The notes: a model not told the origin generated them from the letters alone. Shown: positions 11,463 to 20,361, counted from the first letter of the stretch. The stretch is 48,788 nt of DNA from an uncultured bacterium (GCA_947063875.1 CAMSTY010000023.1:1-48788); one strand, 5' to 3'. Numbers and translations are program-made.

Positions 11463-14400
11463 TTACCTGCTTTCTGCCTTTCCGTTTTTCAGCCAACGAC
11501 CCTTTTCATCTGTCTGATATCCATCCGGAGTAGTCCCTTTATTCAATAAAGCGCCTTTAGTGCCGTCAGATTTTTCATTAAAATAATAACAATACTCTTT
11601 TCCATCCTTATCGCCAATCCATCTCCATCCAGTAACCATTCGCCCCTGTGTGCCGTCGGGCAAAGGATTCAGATAATAACTGTTTCCATCCGCATCCAAT
11701 TGCCAGCCAGACACCATATAGCCATCCTGATCAAAGCGAAACCAGTCAAACGCCTGTTGGCCTGCCGCCGTATCAGCATAAGGATTTGCCACCGCCGCCC
11801 ATTCATCACTGTAAAATCTGTTCCCATCCGAAAAAGTCCATCTTCCGTTTTCCTTTTTTGTCCAGATTCCTGAAACGACATAGCCTGGCAATTCCTGATT
11901 CGGCTGTGCACTTTTTGGCACTTCTTCTTCCGTCATGGCAGCAGTTGGCATCGCACCACCGTTGACCCCTGGCCCTGCCGACAAACTGCTGCCGCCCCCC
12001 GAACTGCTGCCTCTCCCGGAAGAACTGCCGCCTCCCCCGCCTCCCCCGGAACTGCCTTTGCTGCCGTTATAGGTAGCATTTGCCTGAAAGATCAGCCGGA
12101 CAGTACACGTCGCAGCATGCCCTGTATCCCTGGTTTTCGCAGTGATGACGACATTTTTTTCCGACCGGTAGGGATATGTCTTTAACGCCTCCTGAATCCA
12201 ACCGGCATTCTCGCGAACGGTAACCGCACCATTGGCAACGGTCACTGCATCCGGATCAGAGGAGCTCCAAAGTATGGTTCTGTCATATGGCTTAAACGCC
12301 TCTTGTTCACCCAGGTCTGGCGTTACAGAAACTGTCAGCGTATCCCTTAGTCCAAATCCACTCTGGCTTTTTATTGCCGATCCGATAGCGCCCAGATAAT
12401 CTCTCGACAGCTGATAAGTCACTGCTTCCTTCGAGAGAGCAACCGCTTCCGGATGAATCACGCTCTCATCCTCTGTCCGAAACCGAATGGTCACCTGACA
12501 GTTTGACGTCACGTGTCCGTGAGTCTGATCCTCGCTCACCGCCGTGATCTGCTCCGTATATTCTCCTGTCCCGTTCTGTCTGCCATATGGCTGCAGTTTT
12601 TTTCTCTCCCTGTCTTCTAAAATAATATTCTGGATCCATGCCGGATTCTTAACTCCTTCCGGATCATAATTTATTGATACCTTACAATCCTGGGTATGAT
12701 CTCCTGATGGCGTCAGAGCAAGAATTTTCCCGCTCTCCTTTGCATTCCAGGACACATTCTTAAAAAACGGCCGTACCGGACTTAGTGTTGCTGTCAGAAC
12801 TACCGGCTGGGAAACCGTGATGCTTTCCTGCGGGTTCAGACGATCTCCGGTCAGCCTGCGGATAATCGTAAATTCCACATGTTCCCGGTTCAATGCCATT
12901 TCCTCTACTCGAAGAGTCGTATTATCCACAATCTGAAAGGTGACATTTACCCGGCAGTTGGCATATACGCTGCGGTTGTCTGTGGAAGTCTCCGGATTCG
13001 TCGCTGCCGTCACTACTGCATGGCTGGTATAGATCGTGTTATTAATCTTCTCCTGATACTGATTGTCTGCCTGTGCCTGTACCTCACGGTTTAGGATTCC
13101 CTGAACAAAATTTGAAAAAAGATTAGGCATAATCACTGCATCCTTTGTCGTATACCCCGCTTCTGACAAATTCATAAGCAGATTTGTATCATCTACTGAC
13201 CATTTCATCGTACGGTTGGCCGTCCATCCAGATCCGTTATGCTCCCCGTGAATCGTGACTGGCTGCACCTGAACGGAAGTATCCGGTTTCTCATCAATAT
13301 AGCGGGCAATCAGGAGTCCCTCCTGATTGGTGACTTCCGTAATCAGTTCCGGGTTTTTCCTGTCCCCATTACGTGTCTGAACAATATGAATGCCTGTCTC
13401 GGAAGGCTCCACAGCCAAACGGGTGGTAACTTTTATATATTCCACATTCAGTTCCGTATCGCACTCTGGCATAATGAAACTGTAAGCGCCGCCATTTTTA
13501 TAATCCATCTCCACACTTCTGCCGGACTCATCCAAAAAAATAGGTGGCTTTACCCCGCCTCCGGCAAAGGAATCCATGACCATCTGATATCGGTTCTCCC
13601 CCTTGTTTTTGGGCGCTGTTGCCACAGTCACCACCGCTCCCGGCACGACTGCTGCCGCGTGTTCCTTATCGATTGTCCGGTAATACGAATTATTGGTTGC
13701 CAGTATCGCTGTCAGTTCCGCCACATCCGTATCATAAGTGCCGTTATCGTTTCTGGTATCAATCCTTGGAACGGACACCAGATACCCTCTCACCGGAGTT
13801 CCCATATATCCGGGAGCAAAATGATCCGGCCGGAAAGAGATCCCTTTTGCATAATCCGCCGCTGTAAACTCCCTTTCCAGCTTTCTAGTCACAAAATAAC
13901 GCACCGCATCTTCTAATTCTTCATAAAAATACCGTTCCTGGCTATCTGTCTCCGTACGGCCTGCCACAATCTTATACTTCCTCTCATTATCCGTCCAATA
14001 ACCGATATGAGCATCCTTTGTAAATTCATTGTCCCCGTCAATCGTACTGCCCATGACATTTTTCGCCTTTGCTGCATCGTTTGTGAAGAGATAGCTGAAA
14101 TTACTGTCCTTTTCTGTCCCATAAGTAAACCGGTCTCTGGACTGGCGGGTCCCTACAAATGTTCCTTCCCTGGATGCGGTTCCGTTATTAGTAGCGGAAA
14201 TCCTGCCGGCCATCCGGGCCAGGATCAGGTTGCCGCTGCAGTATTGTCCAATGATGCCGCCGACCGCCCGGCTTCCATTCCCGCCAATCGTCCCGTTCAC
14301 ATAAGAGTTAAATACGTCTGACTGGCCGATCCTTCCGGCAATCCCTCCCACATAGCCCTTACCTCGAATCCGATTGGCATCGCCGTCCTGCGTAATAACC

Positions 14401-15752
14401 GTATTATCTATTATCCAGGCGTTCTGTACATTGCCGGCAATTCCTCCCACATAGCTTTCCCGGCCTTCTGAATTTACCACAATATTTTTTGCCTGGCAGT
14501 TCTCAATGGTAGCCCTGTCACCTGATCCGGTTACCTCTCCGGCAATCCCACCGGCATTTCCTTTTGCGCTCACATACCCGGAAACCGTTATTTCGCAAAT
14601 CACAGCCTCTCCCCGGATAGCGCCTGCCAGAATGGCAACATTATCTTCCCCTGCCAGATCCTCCGCTTCTATTATCAGGTTTTTCACCTCTCCGCCATCA
14701 ATTACGCCAAACAGGCCGATATTGGCAAGCGGCGCCGACGGATTGACAATCCGCAATCCTGATATGGTATTGCCTCCGCCATCAAAATGTCCGCGGAAGG
14801 GATGCCGGACCTCTCCTCCCAGTTCCGTTCTGTTCTGATACCATCCGATCGGATTCCAGCTGCCCTTATTTGCCTCAAGTCCGCCCAGATTAATATCCTG
14901 GGTCAGTTCAAAATATTCGCCGTCAAAATCTGTTCCGGCTGCCACTGCTTCCGAAAGTCCCATTAGCCGGGATAAGCTGTCAATCTGATACGGTGCGTGC
15001 TCTGTTCCGTCCCCCGGAAAATCCATTCGTGCATTCCACCCCTCCCAGAGGTCTCCGGTAGAGGATGATAATTTCATGATCTCTTCCGGCTGGGAAAGAG
15101 CGTCTGACGGGGTCGCCAGAATAATCTCATCCATCCGCTCCTCCGTTGATTCCCCGCCTGTCTCCCATTTTTTTGAGTCATCGCCTTCGGTTACCATTTC
15201 ATTTGCCGTAACATCTTCTTTCTTGGTACCTTCTGCATTTTTATTCTCTTTTTCTGTCTTCTCTTCCGTCATATCATCGTCTTCTTCTTTCTCCTCCGTC
15301 ATGTCATCGTCATCTGTCTTCTCTCCTGCCTGATCATTATCGTCTGCTTTTCCTTCTGCTGTTTCATCGTCATCTACCCTCTCTTCTGCCGTACCATCAT
15401 CGTCTGCCCTCTCTTCTGCCGTTTCATCGTCATCTACCCTCTCTTCTGCCGTACCATCATCATCTGCCCTCTCTTCTGCCGTTTCATCATCGTCTGCCCT
15501 CTCTTCTGCCTTACCATCGCCATCTGCCCTCCCTTCTACCACATCTTCTTTTGCAGCTATTTCGCAAAATTCTTCTCTGTCTGCTCCCTCAAAATCCGCT
15601 GCTTCTGCCTCCCTTGCATCCGCCCCCACCGAAATCATATTCCGTTTCATCCCCTCTGCATCTGCCAGTACTGGTATCTTCGCTGCCTGAAAAATCAGCG
15701 CTGCTGCCATAATGCACGCCAGCCTTCGTTGCAATTTCTTATACCGTCTCAT
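11463..15752 (-). CDS. Secreted wall-binding protein with acidic repeats, GLUG repeats and Ig-like regions
   Basis: This encodes 1429 residues. The ATG at 15752 is preferred because AGGAGG lies 4 bases before it; the in-frame GTG at 15767 would place that ribosome site inside the gene. A signal peptide (about 1-31) is followed by nine 10-residue acidic units of the type AEERADDDET, an ATPSDA motif (about 213-218), and a Gly-rich beta-helix-like region with GLUG-type repeats (GGIAG repeated; about 250-540). Next come Ig/BIG2-like regions (about 780-1225) and a Gly/Ser linker (about 1230-1258). The end carries choline-binding-type wall-binding repeats with the aromatic pattern GWxxxxGxxYY (about 1270-1429). 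The repeats suggest non-covalent attachment to wall polymers. It is the middle gene of the surface operon, 17 bases after the first. The ligand is not predictable. Confidence 0.88.
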   Translation of the reverse strand: MRRYKKLQRRLACIMAAALIFQAAKIPVLADAEGMKRNMISVGADAREAEAADFEGADREEFCEIAAKEDVVEGRADGDGKAEERADDDETAEERADDDGTAEERVDDDETAEERADDDGTAEERVDDDETAEGKADDNDQAGEKTDDDDMTEEKEEDDDMTEEKTEKENKNAEGTKKEDVTANEMVTEGDDSKKWETGGESTEERMDEIILATPSDALSQPEEIMKLSSSTGDLWEGWNARMDFPGDGTEHAPYQIDSLSRLMGLSEAVAAGTDFDGEYFELTQDINLGGLEANKGSWNPIGWYQNRTELGGEVRHPFRGHFDGGGNTISGLRIVNPSAPLANIGLFGVIDGGEVKNLIIEAEDLAGEDNVAILAGAIRGEAVICEITVSGYVSAKGNAGGIAGEVTGSGDRATIENCQAKNIVVNSEGRESYVGGIAGNVQNAWIIDNTVITQDGDANRIRGKGYVGGIAGRIGQSDVFNSYVNGTIGGNGSRAVGGIIGQYCSGNLILARMAGRISATNNGTASREGTFVGTRQSRDRFTYGTEKDSNFSYLFTNDAAKAKNVMGSTIDGDNEFTKDAHIGYWTDNERKYKIVAGRTETDSQERYFYEELEDAVRYFVTRKLEREFTAADYAKGISFRPDHFAPGYMGTPVRGYLVSVPRIDTRNDNGTYDTDVAELTAILATNNSYYRTIDKEHAAAVVPGAVVTVATAPKNKGENRYQMVMDSFAGGGVKPPIFLDESGRSVEMDYKNGGAYSFIMPECDTELNVEYIKVTTRLAVEPSETGIHIVQTRNGDRKNPELITEVTNQEGLLIARYIDEKPDTSVQVQPVTIHGEHNGSGWTANRTMKWSVDDTNLLMNLSEAGYTTKDAVIMPNLFSNFVQGILNREVQAQADNQYQEKINNTIYTSHAVVTAATNPETSTDNRSVYANCRVNVTFQIVDNTTLRVEEMALNREHVEFTIIRRLTGDRLNPQESITVSQPVVLTATLSPVRPFFKNVSWNAKESGKILALTPSGDHTQDCKVSINYDPEGVKNPAWIQNIILEDRERKKLQPYGRQNGTGEYTEQITAVSEDQTHGHVTSNCQVTIRFRTEDESVIHPEAVALSKEAVTYQLSRDYLGAIGSAIKSQSGFGLRDTLTVSVTPDLGEQEAFKPYDRTILWSSSDPDAVTVANGAVTVRENAGWIQEALKTYPYRSEKNVVITAKTRDTGHAATCTVRLIFQANATYNGSKGSSGGGGGGGSSSGRGSSSGGGSSLSAGPGVNGGAMPTAAMTEEEVPKSAQPNQELPGYVVSGIWTKKENGRWTFSDGNRFYSDEWAAVANPYADTAAGQQAFDWFRFDQDGYMVSGWQLDADGNSYYLNPLPDGTQGRMVTGWRWIGDKDGKEYCYYFNEKSDGTKGALLNKGTTPDGYQTDEKGRWLKNGKAESR
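15271..15540 (-). repeat. Nine tandem 30-base coding repeats
   Basis: Nine in-frame 30-base units encode acidic decapeptides (AEERADDDET-like). The central ones are nearly identical and form a 60-base higher-order repeat (alternating ERADDD and ERVDDD). Unit number could change by slippage or recombination without breaking the frame. Confidence 0.85.
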
Positions 15753-15769
15753 ATGTCCTCCTCTCACTG

Positions 15770-17920
15770 CTATTCCTGCGGCATTACAAATGCCGGTCTT
15801 ACTCCAATCGCATACCCTTCTCCATCCTCCGGATGAATTCCTGCCGGACGAATCTGTCCGTTGACCAAATCCACTGCATACACGAACCCGGTATCATAAT
15901 CCTGTGCGGTTCCAACAGGGTTCTGTAACCAATATCCTTTGGAAAAAGGCCCGCTCCCTTCCACCTGCCAAAGCCATTTGCGGTATTTCAGCGCCTCCTC
16001 CACAGATAAGATAAACAACTTTCCTGTCAATTTTTGATTTCCAATCGAACTGCCTTTCAAATCAGATTCCTTCAGCTGGTCATACATTCCTGCCCCTGTG
16101 CTTCCTGTATAGGCTTTGGAAATTCCGATATCTATAGTCTTGGCCTGCTCAAAATTCTCTTCCGATTCCTGAAGCCATGCACGAATGTCCGAATACTTAT
16201 AATCATTCCCTTCTCCAAAGTTCATAACAGGTCCTGGATAAAACACATATTCATAACTCCCATCCTCCAGCTGTTCATATGAATAATGAGAACCAAAGTC
16301 AGCCGGTATCACAGAATCACACAGAAAAAGCGCTCCCTGACGGTGATTGCCCGCCCTGTCCGAATAGTTCTGATCGACGCACCGAAAGCAATAGCTCTCC
16401 CCGGCAATCTTTGCATCAAGTACATCATCATAATCCCAATGCAGCTTTTCCCACGTCGCTTTCCCTTCTTCCGGAACCCTGTTTTCCTGCTTTCCCTCAT
16501 TTTTTATAGAAAACCGGACTACCATGTATTGATCTTTGCCAAAGAAAAACTGGTCTTCTACAAGTTTGGAGTATACTGCCTCCTCTCCCAATGTTTTTTT
16601 AAGTACTGTCCCTTCCGGTTCCACATTCCTGCCAATCACATACACTGCATACTCTTCTCCCGCAGGAATCTGTCCGGCTATGCTCAACAGACGTCCCTCC
16701 AATCCTTTCCCGTCTGATACAACAATTCTTTCATCCGGAATTTTAAAAATATCCTCTCCTGTAAGTATTGACTCCTGTATTTTTGCCGCTTCCAGCCAGC
16801 TCTTCAGGCGTTCTTTTTCTTTGTGATCCGGGTCTTCAGATTCTGAAAGCTGCCCGGTCTGACGGTATTCCACATAATAAATCTGATCGCCCGGCCCATA
16901 GACTTCCCAGGAAAAAGGCGGCTCTTCTATAGATTCCCATATACGTTTTTTTGAATCTATAACCCGTTTTCTGAAATTCAGCGTCAGGCTTTCCCCTTCC
17001 CGGATTGTCCCCTGCCTGGACTCCTCCAACAGATTCTGATGATTACTCTCGTCTGCAAAATGTACATACCAGTTTACCATCTGTGCATTGGATGGAGTCG
17101 CTTGTGAATTCTGATCGTCTCTGTGCCCGCTGTTTCCCTGGTCTCCTCTGTTTCCGCTGCCACTGTTTTCCTTTTTGTCTCCATCGCTTCCTCCACCTCT
17201 CTCGTCGTTTTCTCCGTCATTCTCACTGCTGCCGCCTCCACTCTCACTGCCGCTCTTGCTGTCGCTTCCGCCTCTCCCGCTGCTTCCTCCGCTCTTGCTG
17301 CTGCTTCCTCCGCTCTTGCTGCCGCTTCCGCCTCTTCCGCTTCCTCCGCCGCTCCCGCTTCCCTCTCTGCCGCTTCTGCCACTTCCTCCGCTGCTTCTGC
17401 TACCTCCTCCGCCGCCTCTGCCGCTTGCCACCGCCTCTCTCGTATCTGAAACAGAGGTTTTCCCTGTACTCGAAATCCCCTTCCCTAAAATCTCCACAAT
17501 CTCCCCCTTTTCGTCTACCCAGGCGCCGCTTTTATTCACCTGGTAACCATCGGGCGTCTTCTCCTTTGCATACATCGCACCCAGGGGATGCCCGTCTTGT
17601 TCTCTTTCTGACAGGAAATAACATCTTCCATCGATCCACTGCCATCCGGTCAGCATCTTTCCATAATCTCCGTCTGCCACCGGATTCAGAAAATACCACC
17701 TCCCCTGATCCTGTTTCCAGCCAGACTCCATGCTCCCGTCCTTGCCCAGATAGTACCAGCCTTCATCCGCTTTCACCCAGGAATCCTTTATCCAGACGCC
17801 ATCTGTTTCATATTTCCAGACAGAACCCTGCCGCTGCCATCCCGCATAGGCAGACTCCACCCGCACAGACAATGCAAAAACCAGCAGCACTGCCACTTCT
17901 TTTATCCATTTTTTCTTCAT
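15770..17920 (-). CDS. Secreted wall-binding-repeat protein with DUF6273-like C terminus
   Basis: This encodes 716 residues from the ATG at 17920, which begins a classical signal peptide (MKKKWIKEVAVLLVF, cleavage near SAYA). An upstream in-frame ATG at 17983 is possible but would put 21 residues before the signal. Residues about 27-145 are wall-binding repeats (GWYYLGKDGSMESGW, then GYQVNKSGAWV). A long Gly/Ser/Lys/Asp low-complexity linker follows (about 160-270), ending in ATPSNA. The remaining 440 residues are probably extracellular. The last part, with YWLQNPVG and GVRPAFVMP, resembles the DUF6273 domain found in many Firmicute surface proteins. It is the first gene of the surface operon, behind the long leader. 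The wall-binding repeats sit at the N terminus here but at the C terminus in the next gene. The function is presumed to be surface display or assembly. Confidence 0.85.
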   Translation of the reverse strand: MKKKWIKEVAVLLVFALSVRVESAYAGWQRQGSVWKYETDGVWIKDSWVKADEGWYYLGKDGSMESGWKQDQGRWYFLNPVADGDYGKMLTGWQWIDGRCYFLSEREQDGHPLGAMYAKEKTPDGYQVNKSGAWVDEKGEIVEILGKGISSTGKTSVSDTREAVASGRGGGGGSRSSGGSGRSGREGSGSGGGSGRGGSGSKSGGSSSKSGGSSGRGGSDSKSGSESGGGSSENDGENDERGGGSDGDKKENSGSGNRGDQGNSGHRDDQNSQATPSNAQMVNWYVHFADESNHQNLLEESRQGTIREGESLTLNFRKRVIDSKKRIWESIEEPPFSWEVYGPGDQIYYVEYRQTGQLSESEDPDHKEKERLKSWLEAAKIQESILTGEDIFKIPDERIVVSDGKGLEGRLLSIAGQIPAGEEYAVYVIGRNVEPEGTVLKKTLGEEAVYSKLVEDQFFFGKDQYMVVRFSIKNEGKQENRVPEEGKATWEKLHWDYDDVLDAKIAGESYCFRCVDQNYSDRAGNHRQGALFLCDSVIPADFGSHYSYEQLEDGSYEYVFYPGPVMNFGEGNDYKYSDIRAWLQESEENFEQAKTIDIGISKAYTGSTGAGMYDQLKESDLKGSSIGNQKLTGKLFILSVEEALKYRKWLWQVEGSGPFSKGYWLQNPVGTAQDYDTGFVYAVDLVNGQIRPAGIHPEDGEGYAIGVRPAFVMPQE

Positions 17921-18148
17921 TTTTCGCCATACCTTTCGCCTGATACCGGCCCAGTCTCTTATCCATGCAACATAGCATGGCATGTGTGCGCGATATCAAA
18001 TACCACATAACAGGAATTTTTGAGGAACTCTCAAGTAATTCAAAATACAGGACCAGGAACCTGGAACCCGAAATTTTCCAACAAAAATAAACCCAGCGTT
18101 CAATCCATAAAAACCACCCCCTGCTTTTTCTATCCGTTCTGAGATATT

Positions 18149-18164
18149 CTGACCGATCAGTCAG
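18149..18164. promoter_or_regulatory. Palindrome resembling a TetR-family operator
   Basis: CTGACCGATCAGTCAG is symmetric apart from one pair of positions. This form (CTGACYGATCRGTCAG) resembles operators of TetR-family repressors. It lies about 85 bases downstream of the predicted start of transcription, so it could act as a roadblock or only as an RNA hairpin. No tetR gene is in the window. Confidence 0.35.
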
Positions 18165-18252
18165 TTACACGCTTCTTGCGAAGCGCCCGACAAACAGCCT
18201 GCGGCTGTCTCCCTGAATTCTTGCAGAATGAACATCTGCGATAAGTGAATTT

Positions 18253-18281
18253 AGCATAACACAGTTTTCTGTATTTGGCAA
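18253..18281 (-). promoter_or_regulatory. Probable sigma-A promoter of the surface-protein operon
   Basis: On the minus strand, -35 TTGCCA (18276-18281) and -10 TATGCT (18253-18258) are separated by exactly 17 bases, with a TG extended -10 element. Transcription would start near 18246, giving a leader of about 325 bases before the first gene. Confidence 0.65.
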
Positions 18282-18363
18282 GTCCGATTTTCTAAAATAT
18301 TATCAAATATTTTTAAATATATTTTTAAAATAATTCTGACGCAAAACAATTCTGACAAATTTA

Positions 18364-18403
18364 AAATGTGCAGCAGTTCCGATCCCTTCCCTGCTGCACA
18401 TTT
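18364..18403 (-). terminator. Rho-independent terminator of galE
   Basis: AAATGTGCAGCAG (18364-18376) and CTGCTGCACATTT (18391-18403) form a perfect 13-base-pair stem with a 14-base loop, followed on the minus strand by a T-rich stretch. It separates galE from the surface operon. Confidence 0.8.
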
Positions 18404-18416
18404 ATTTTCATAAATT

Positions 18417-19439
18417 TTATTCTTCGTACCCGTTTGGATTGTTCTTCTGCCATCTCCAGGAATCCTCGCACATCTCCCGAATCCCGTATTTTGCTTTCCA
18501 GCCCAATTCCTTCTCCGCTTTTGCCGGGTCCGCATAGCAGGCAGGAATATCACCGGCGCGGCGATCCTTGAATACGTAATTGATCTTTAAATCATTTGCC
18601 TCCTCAAAGGCATTGATAACATCCAATACGCTATAGCCGGTGCCGGTACCCAGATTGTAGATCCAGACGCCCCCTTTCTCGCCAGCCATCTTATCCAGAG
18701 CCTTCACATGGCCGTCAGCCAGATCAACTACATGGATATAATCCCGGACGCAGGTGCCGTCCGGCGTATCGTAATCATTGCCAAATACTCCCAGGCATAC
18801 CAGCTTGCCAACTGCCACCTGCGTGATATAGGGCAGCAGGTTGTTGGGAATTCCCTTGGGATTCTCACCGATTCTGCCGGTCTTGTGAGCGCCGATGGGA
18901 TTGAAGTAACGCAACAGCATAACCTTCCACTCCGGATCTGCGGTATGAAGATCCGTAAGAATCTGCTCCAGCATTCCTTTGGTGCGCCCATAGGGATTGG
19001 TGATCTCTCCTTTTGGGCATTCTTCGGTAATAGGAATAAATGCCGGATCACCGTATACGGTGGCGGAGGAACTAAATACAATGCTCTTTACCCCATGATT
19101 TCTCATGGAATCACAAAGAATCAGACTCCCGGTGATATTGTTATGGTAGTACTCCAATGGCTTGTACACAGACTCTCCCACAGCCTTCAGACCTGCAAAA
19201 TGGATCACCCCGTCTATCTTCTCGTTGTCAAATACCCGATCCAGGGCCGGCTTATCCAGCAGATCCACCTCGTAGAAGGTAACCTTCTTTCCGGTAATCT
19301 CCTCCACTCTCTTCAAAGATTCCTTGCAGGAATTGCAGAGGTTGTCTACCACCACCACATCATAGCCTGCATTCAGAAGCTCCACACAGGTATGGCTGCC
19401 AATATAACCGGCTCCTCCTGTAACTAAAATCGTCGCCAT
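18417..19439 (-). CDS. galE: UDP-glucose 4-epimerase
   Basis: This 340-residue cytoplasmic enzyme of the extended short-chain dehydrogenase family interconverts UDP-glucose and UDP-galactose, which feeds the Leloir pathway and polysaccharide precursors. The N-terminal GGAGYIGSH is the NAD-binding Gly motif. FSSSATVYG supplies the catalytic Ser, and NPYGRTK gives the YxxxK catalytic pair. RYFNPIGAH and the PDGTCVRDYIHV block are typical of GalE, and the length is normal. An AGGAGG site precedes the ATG. It has its own promoter and terminator, so it is monocistronic and divergent from the cyclase/reductase pair. Confidence 0.96.
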   Translation of the reverse strand: MATILVTGGAGYIGSHTCVELLNAGYDVVVVDNLCNSCKESLKRVEEITGKKVTFYEVDLLDKPALDRVFDNEKIDGVIHFAGLKAVGESVYKPLEYYHNNITGSLILCDSMRNHGVKSIVFSSSATVYGDPAFIPITEECPKGEITNPYGRTKGMLEQILTDLHTADPEWKVMLLRYFNPIGAHKTGRIGENPKGIPNNLLPYITQVAVGKLVCLGVFGNDYDTPDGTCVRDYIHVVDLADGHVKALDKMAGEKGGVWIYNLGTGTGYSVLDVINAFEEANDLKINYVFKDRRAGDIPACYADPAKAEKELGWKAKYGIREMCEDSWRWQKNNPNGYEE

Positions 19440-19496
19440 GTGTCATTCCTCCTTTTCAAACGGCTCCTTTTAATTCCCCAAAAGCCTTTCTTCTCT

Positions 19497-19525
19497 ATTA
19501 TAAACGGAACCCTCTGATAAAACAA
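19497..19525 (-). promoter_or_regulatory. Probable galE promoter
   Basis: On the minus strand, -35 TTGTTT (19520-19525) and a perfect -10 TATAAT (19497-19502) are 17 bases apart, about 60 bases before the galE start. Confidence 0.6.
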
Positions 19526-19582
19526 TGACAAAATTATCACATTTCCTATACTTTTGTTAACAATGAATAAAGGCAAAAGCAC

Positions 19583-19612
19583 TTGACCCTTCCTGCTTGT
19601 ATAAGCTATAAT
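19583..19612 (+). promoter_or_regulatory. Probable promoter of the cyclase/reductase pair
   Basis: -35 TTGACC (19583-19588) and -10 TATAAT (19607-19612) with an 18-base spacer lie just upstream of the AGGAGG site and ATG at 19660. Confidence 0.65.
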
Positions 19613-19659
19613 AAATTTACCAAATAAATTTCTATTATTTCATTCAGGAGGTATTTTTT

Positions 19660-20346
19660 ATGAGCGTATACCAATTAGGCAATTTGAGAGTCGTGGATCT
19701 GACCAAAGTTCTGGACCCGAAGACTGAGACCCGCCGCTGCGGCCTGACCCGTTTCAATACTGGCGGTCCCATCCCGGATTTCCACACCATCATGGATCTG
19801 ACCAGCCATTTGGGAACCCATTGCGAGTGCCCCTATCATCATGATGACAATTGGCCAAGCGTCGCTGACCTGCCCCTGACCACTTTCCTGGGCAGAGCCA
19901 TCTATGTGGATTTCAAGGATACAGTCGCTCCCCGCACCCATATCTCCGCTGCAGACCTGGATCGTGCCACTGCCGGCAAGATCAAAGAAGGGGATATCGT
20001 AATCATCGATTCTTCTTACCGGATTCCGCCCTTTACCCCCAAGACCAACACGGATGAGGACAAGCGCCTTCTGGTTGGAGAAGAGAGCGCGATCTGGTTC
20101 CGTGACCACAAGGTAAAATGTGTCGGCTTCGGCGACGGCGTATCTATTGAAAACAGCAATGAGGATGTTAAGCCTTTCCATGATATCCTGATGGCTGAGA
20201 ATATCGTGTTCCTGGAAGTATTGCAGAATCTGAATGAGTTAAATACGGACGTATTCTTTATGTCTTACAGTCCGCTTCCCATCAAGGGACTGGATTCCTG
20301 CCCGATCCGCGCTTATGCCATTGAGGGACTGGCTGAATTTTCATAA
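19660..20346 (+). CDS. Cyclase-family metal-dependent hydrolase (KynB-like)
   Basis: This 228-residue protein is preceded by AGGAGG 8 bases before the ATG. The metal-binding signature of the cyclase family (PF04199; HxGTHxDxP) appears as HLGTHCECP at about residues 49-57, with Glu in place of the usual Asp, followed by two His. Members include N-formylkynurenine hydrolases and isatin hydrolase. The substrate here cannot be told from sequence: no tryptophan-degradation genes are nearby, and the partner gene is a ketopantoate-reductase-like dehydrogenase. The two probably act on one small-molecule pathway. Confidence 0.85.
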   Translation: MSVYQLGNLRVVDLTKVLDPKTETRRCGLTRFNTGGPIPDFHTIMDLTSHLGTHCECPYHHDDNWPSVADLPLTTFLGRAIYVDFKDTVAPRTHISAADLDRATAGKIKEGDIVIIDSSYRIPPFTPKTNTDEDKRLLVGEESAIWFRDHKVKCVGFGDGVSIENSNEDVKPFHDILMAENIVFLEVLQNLNELNTDVFFMSYSPLPIKGLDSCPIRAYAIEGLAEFS

Positions 20347-20361
20347 GCTGACATCATTTTA

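Larger units (their letters stand above)
17984..18416. promoter_or_regulatory. 433-base spacer: galE terminator, operon promoter and structured leader
   Basis: This spacer separates galE from the surface operon. It carries the galE terminator (18364-18403), a strong minus-strand promoter (18253-18281), and then about 325 bases of leader with six short inverted repeats: 18020-18034, 18053-18064, 18149-18164, 18170-18185, 18194-18208 and 18217-18229. No known riboswitch consensus was recognised. Two very short minus-strand ORFs (24 and 2 codons) and a plus-strand 41-codon ORF lie in it, none with strong evidence of translation. Confidence 0.6.

Noticed and set aside
15271..15540. Regular 30-base repeats that could be mistaken for a CRISPR array
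   Set aside because: The units are head-to-tail without spacers, in frame, and encode an acidic repeat of a surface protein.
17005..17943. 312-codon plus-strand ORF, plus similar long ones opposite the surface genes
   Set aside because: They are mirror images of the Gly/Ser-rich and biased coding sequence on the other strand, have no ribosome site and no recognisable domains.
17984..18240. Known riboswitch (c-di-GMP or other) in the surface-operon leader
   Set aside because: None of the conserved cores I know is present; only simple hairpins are seen.
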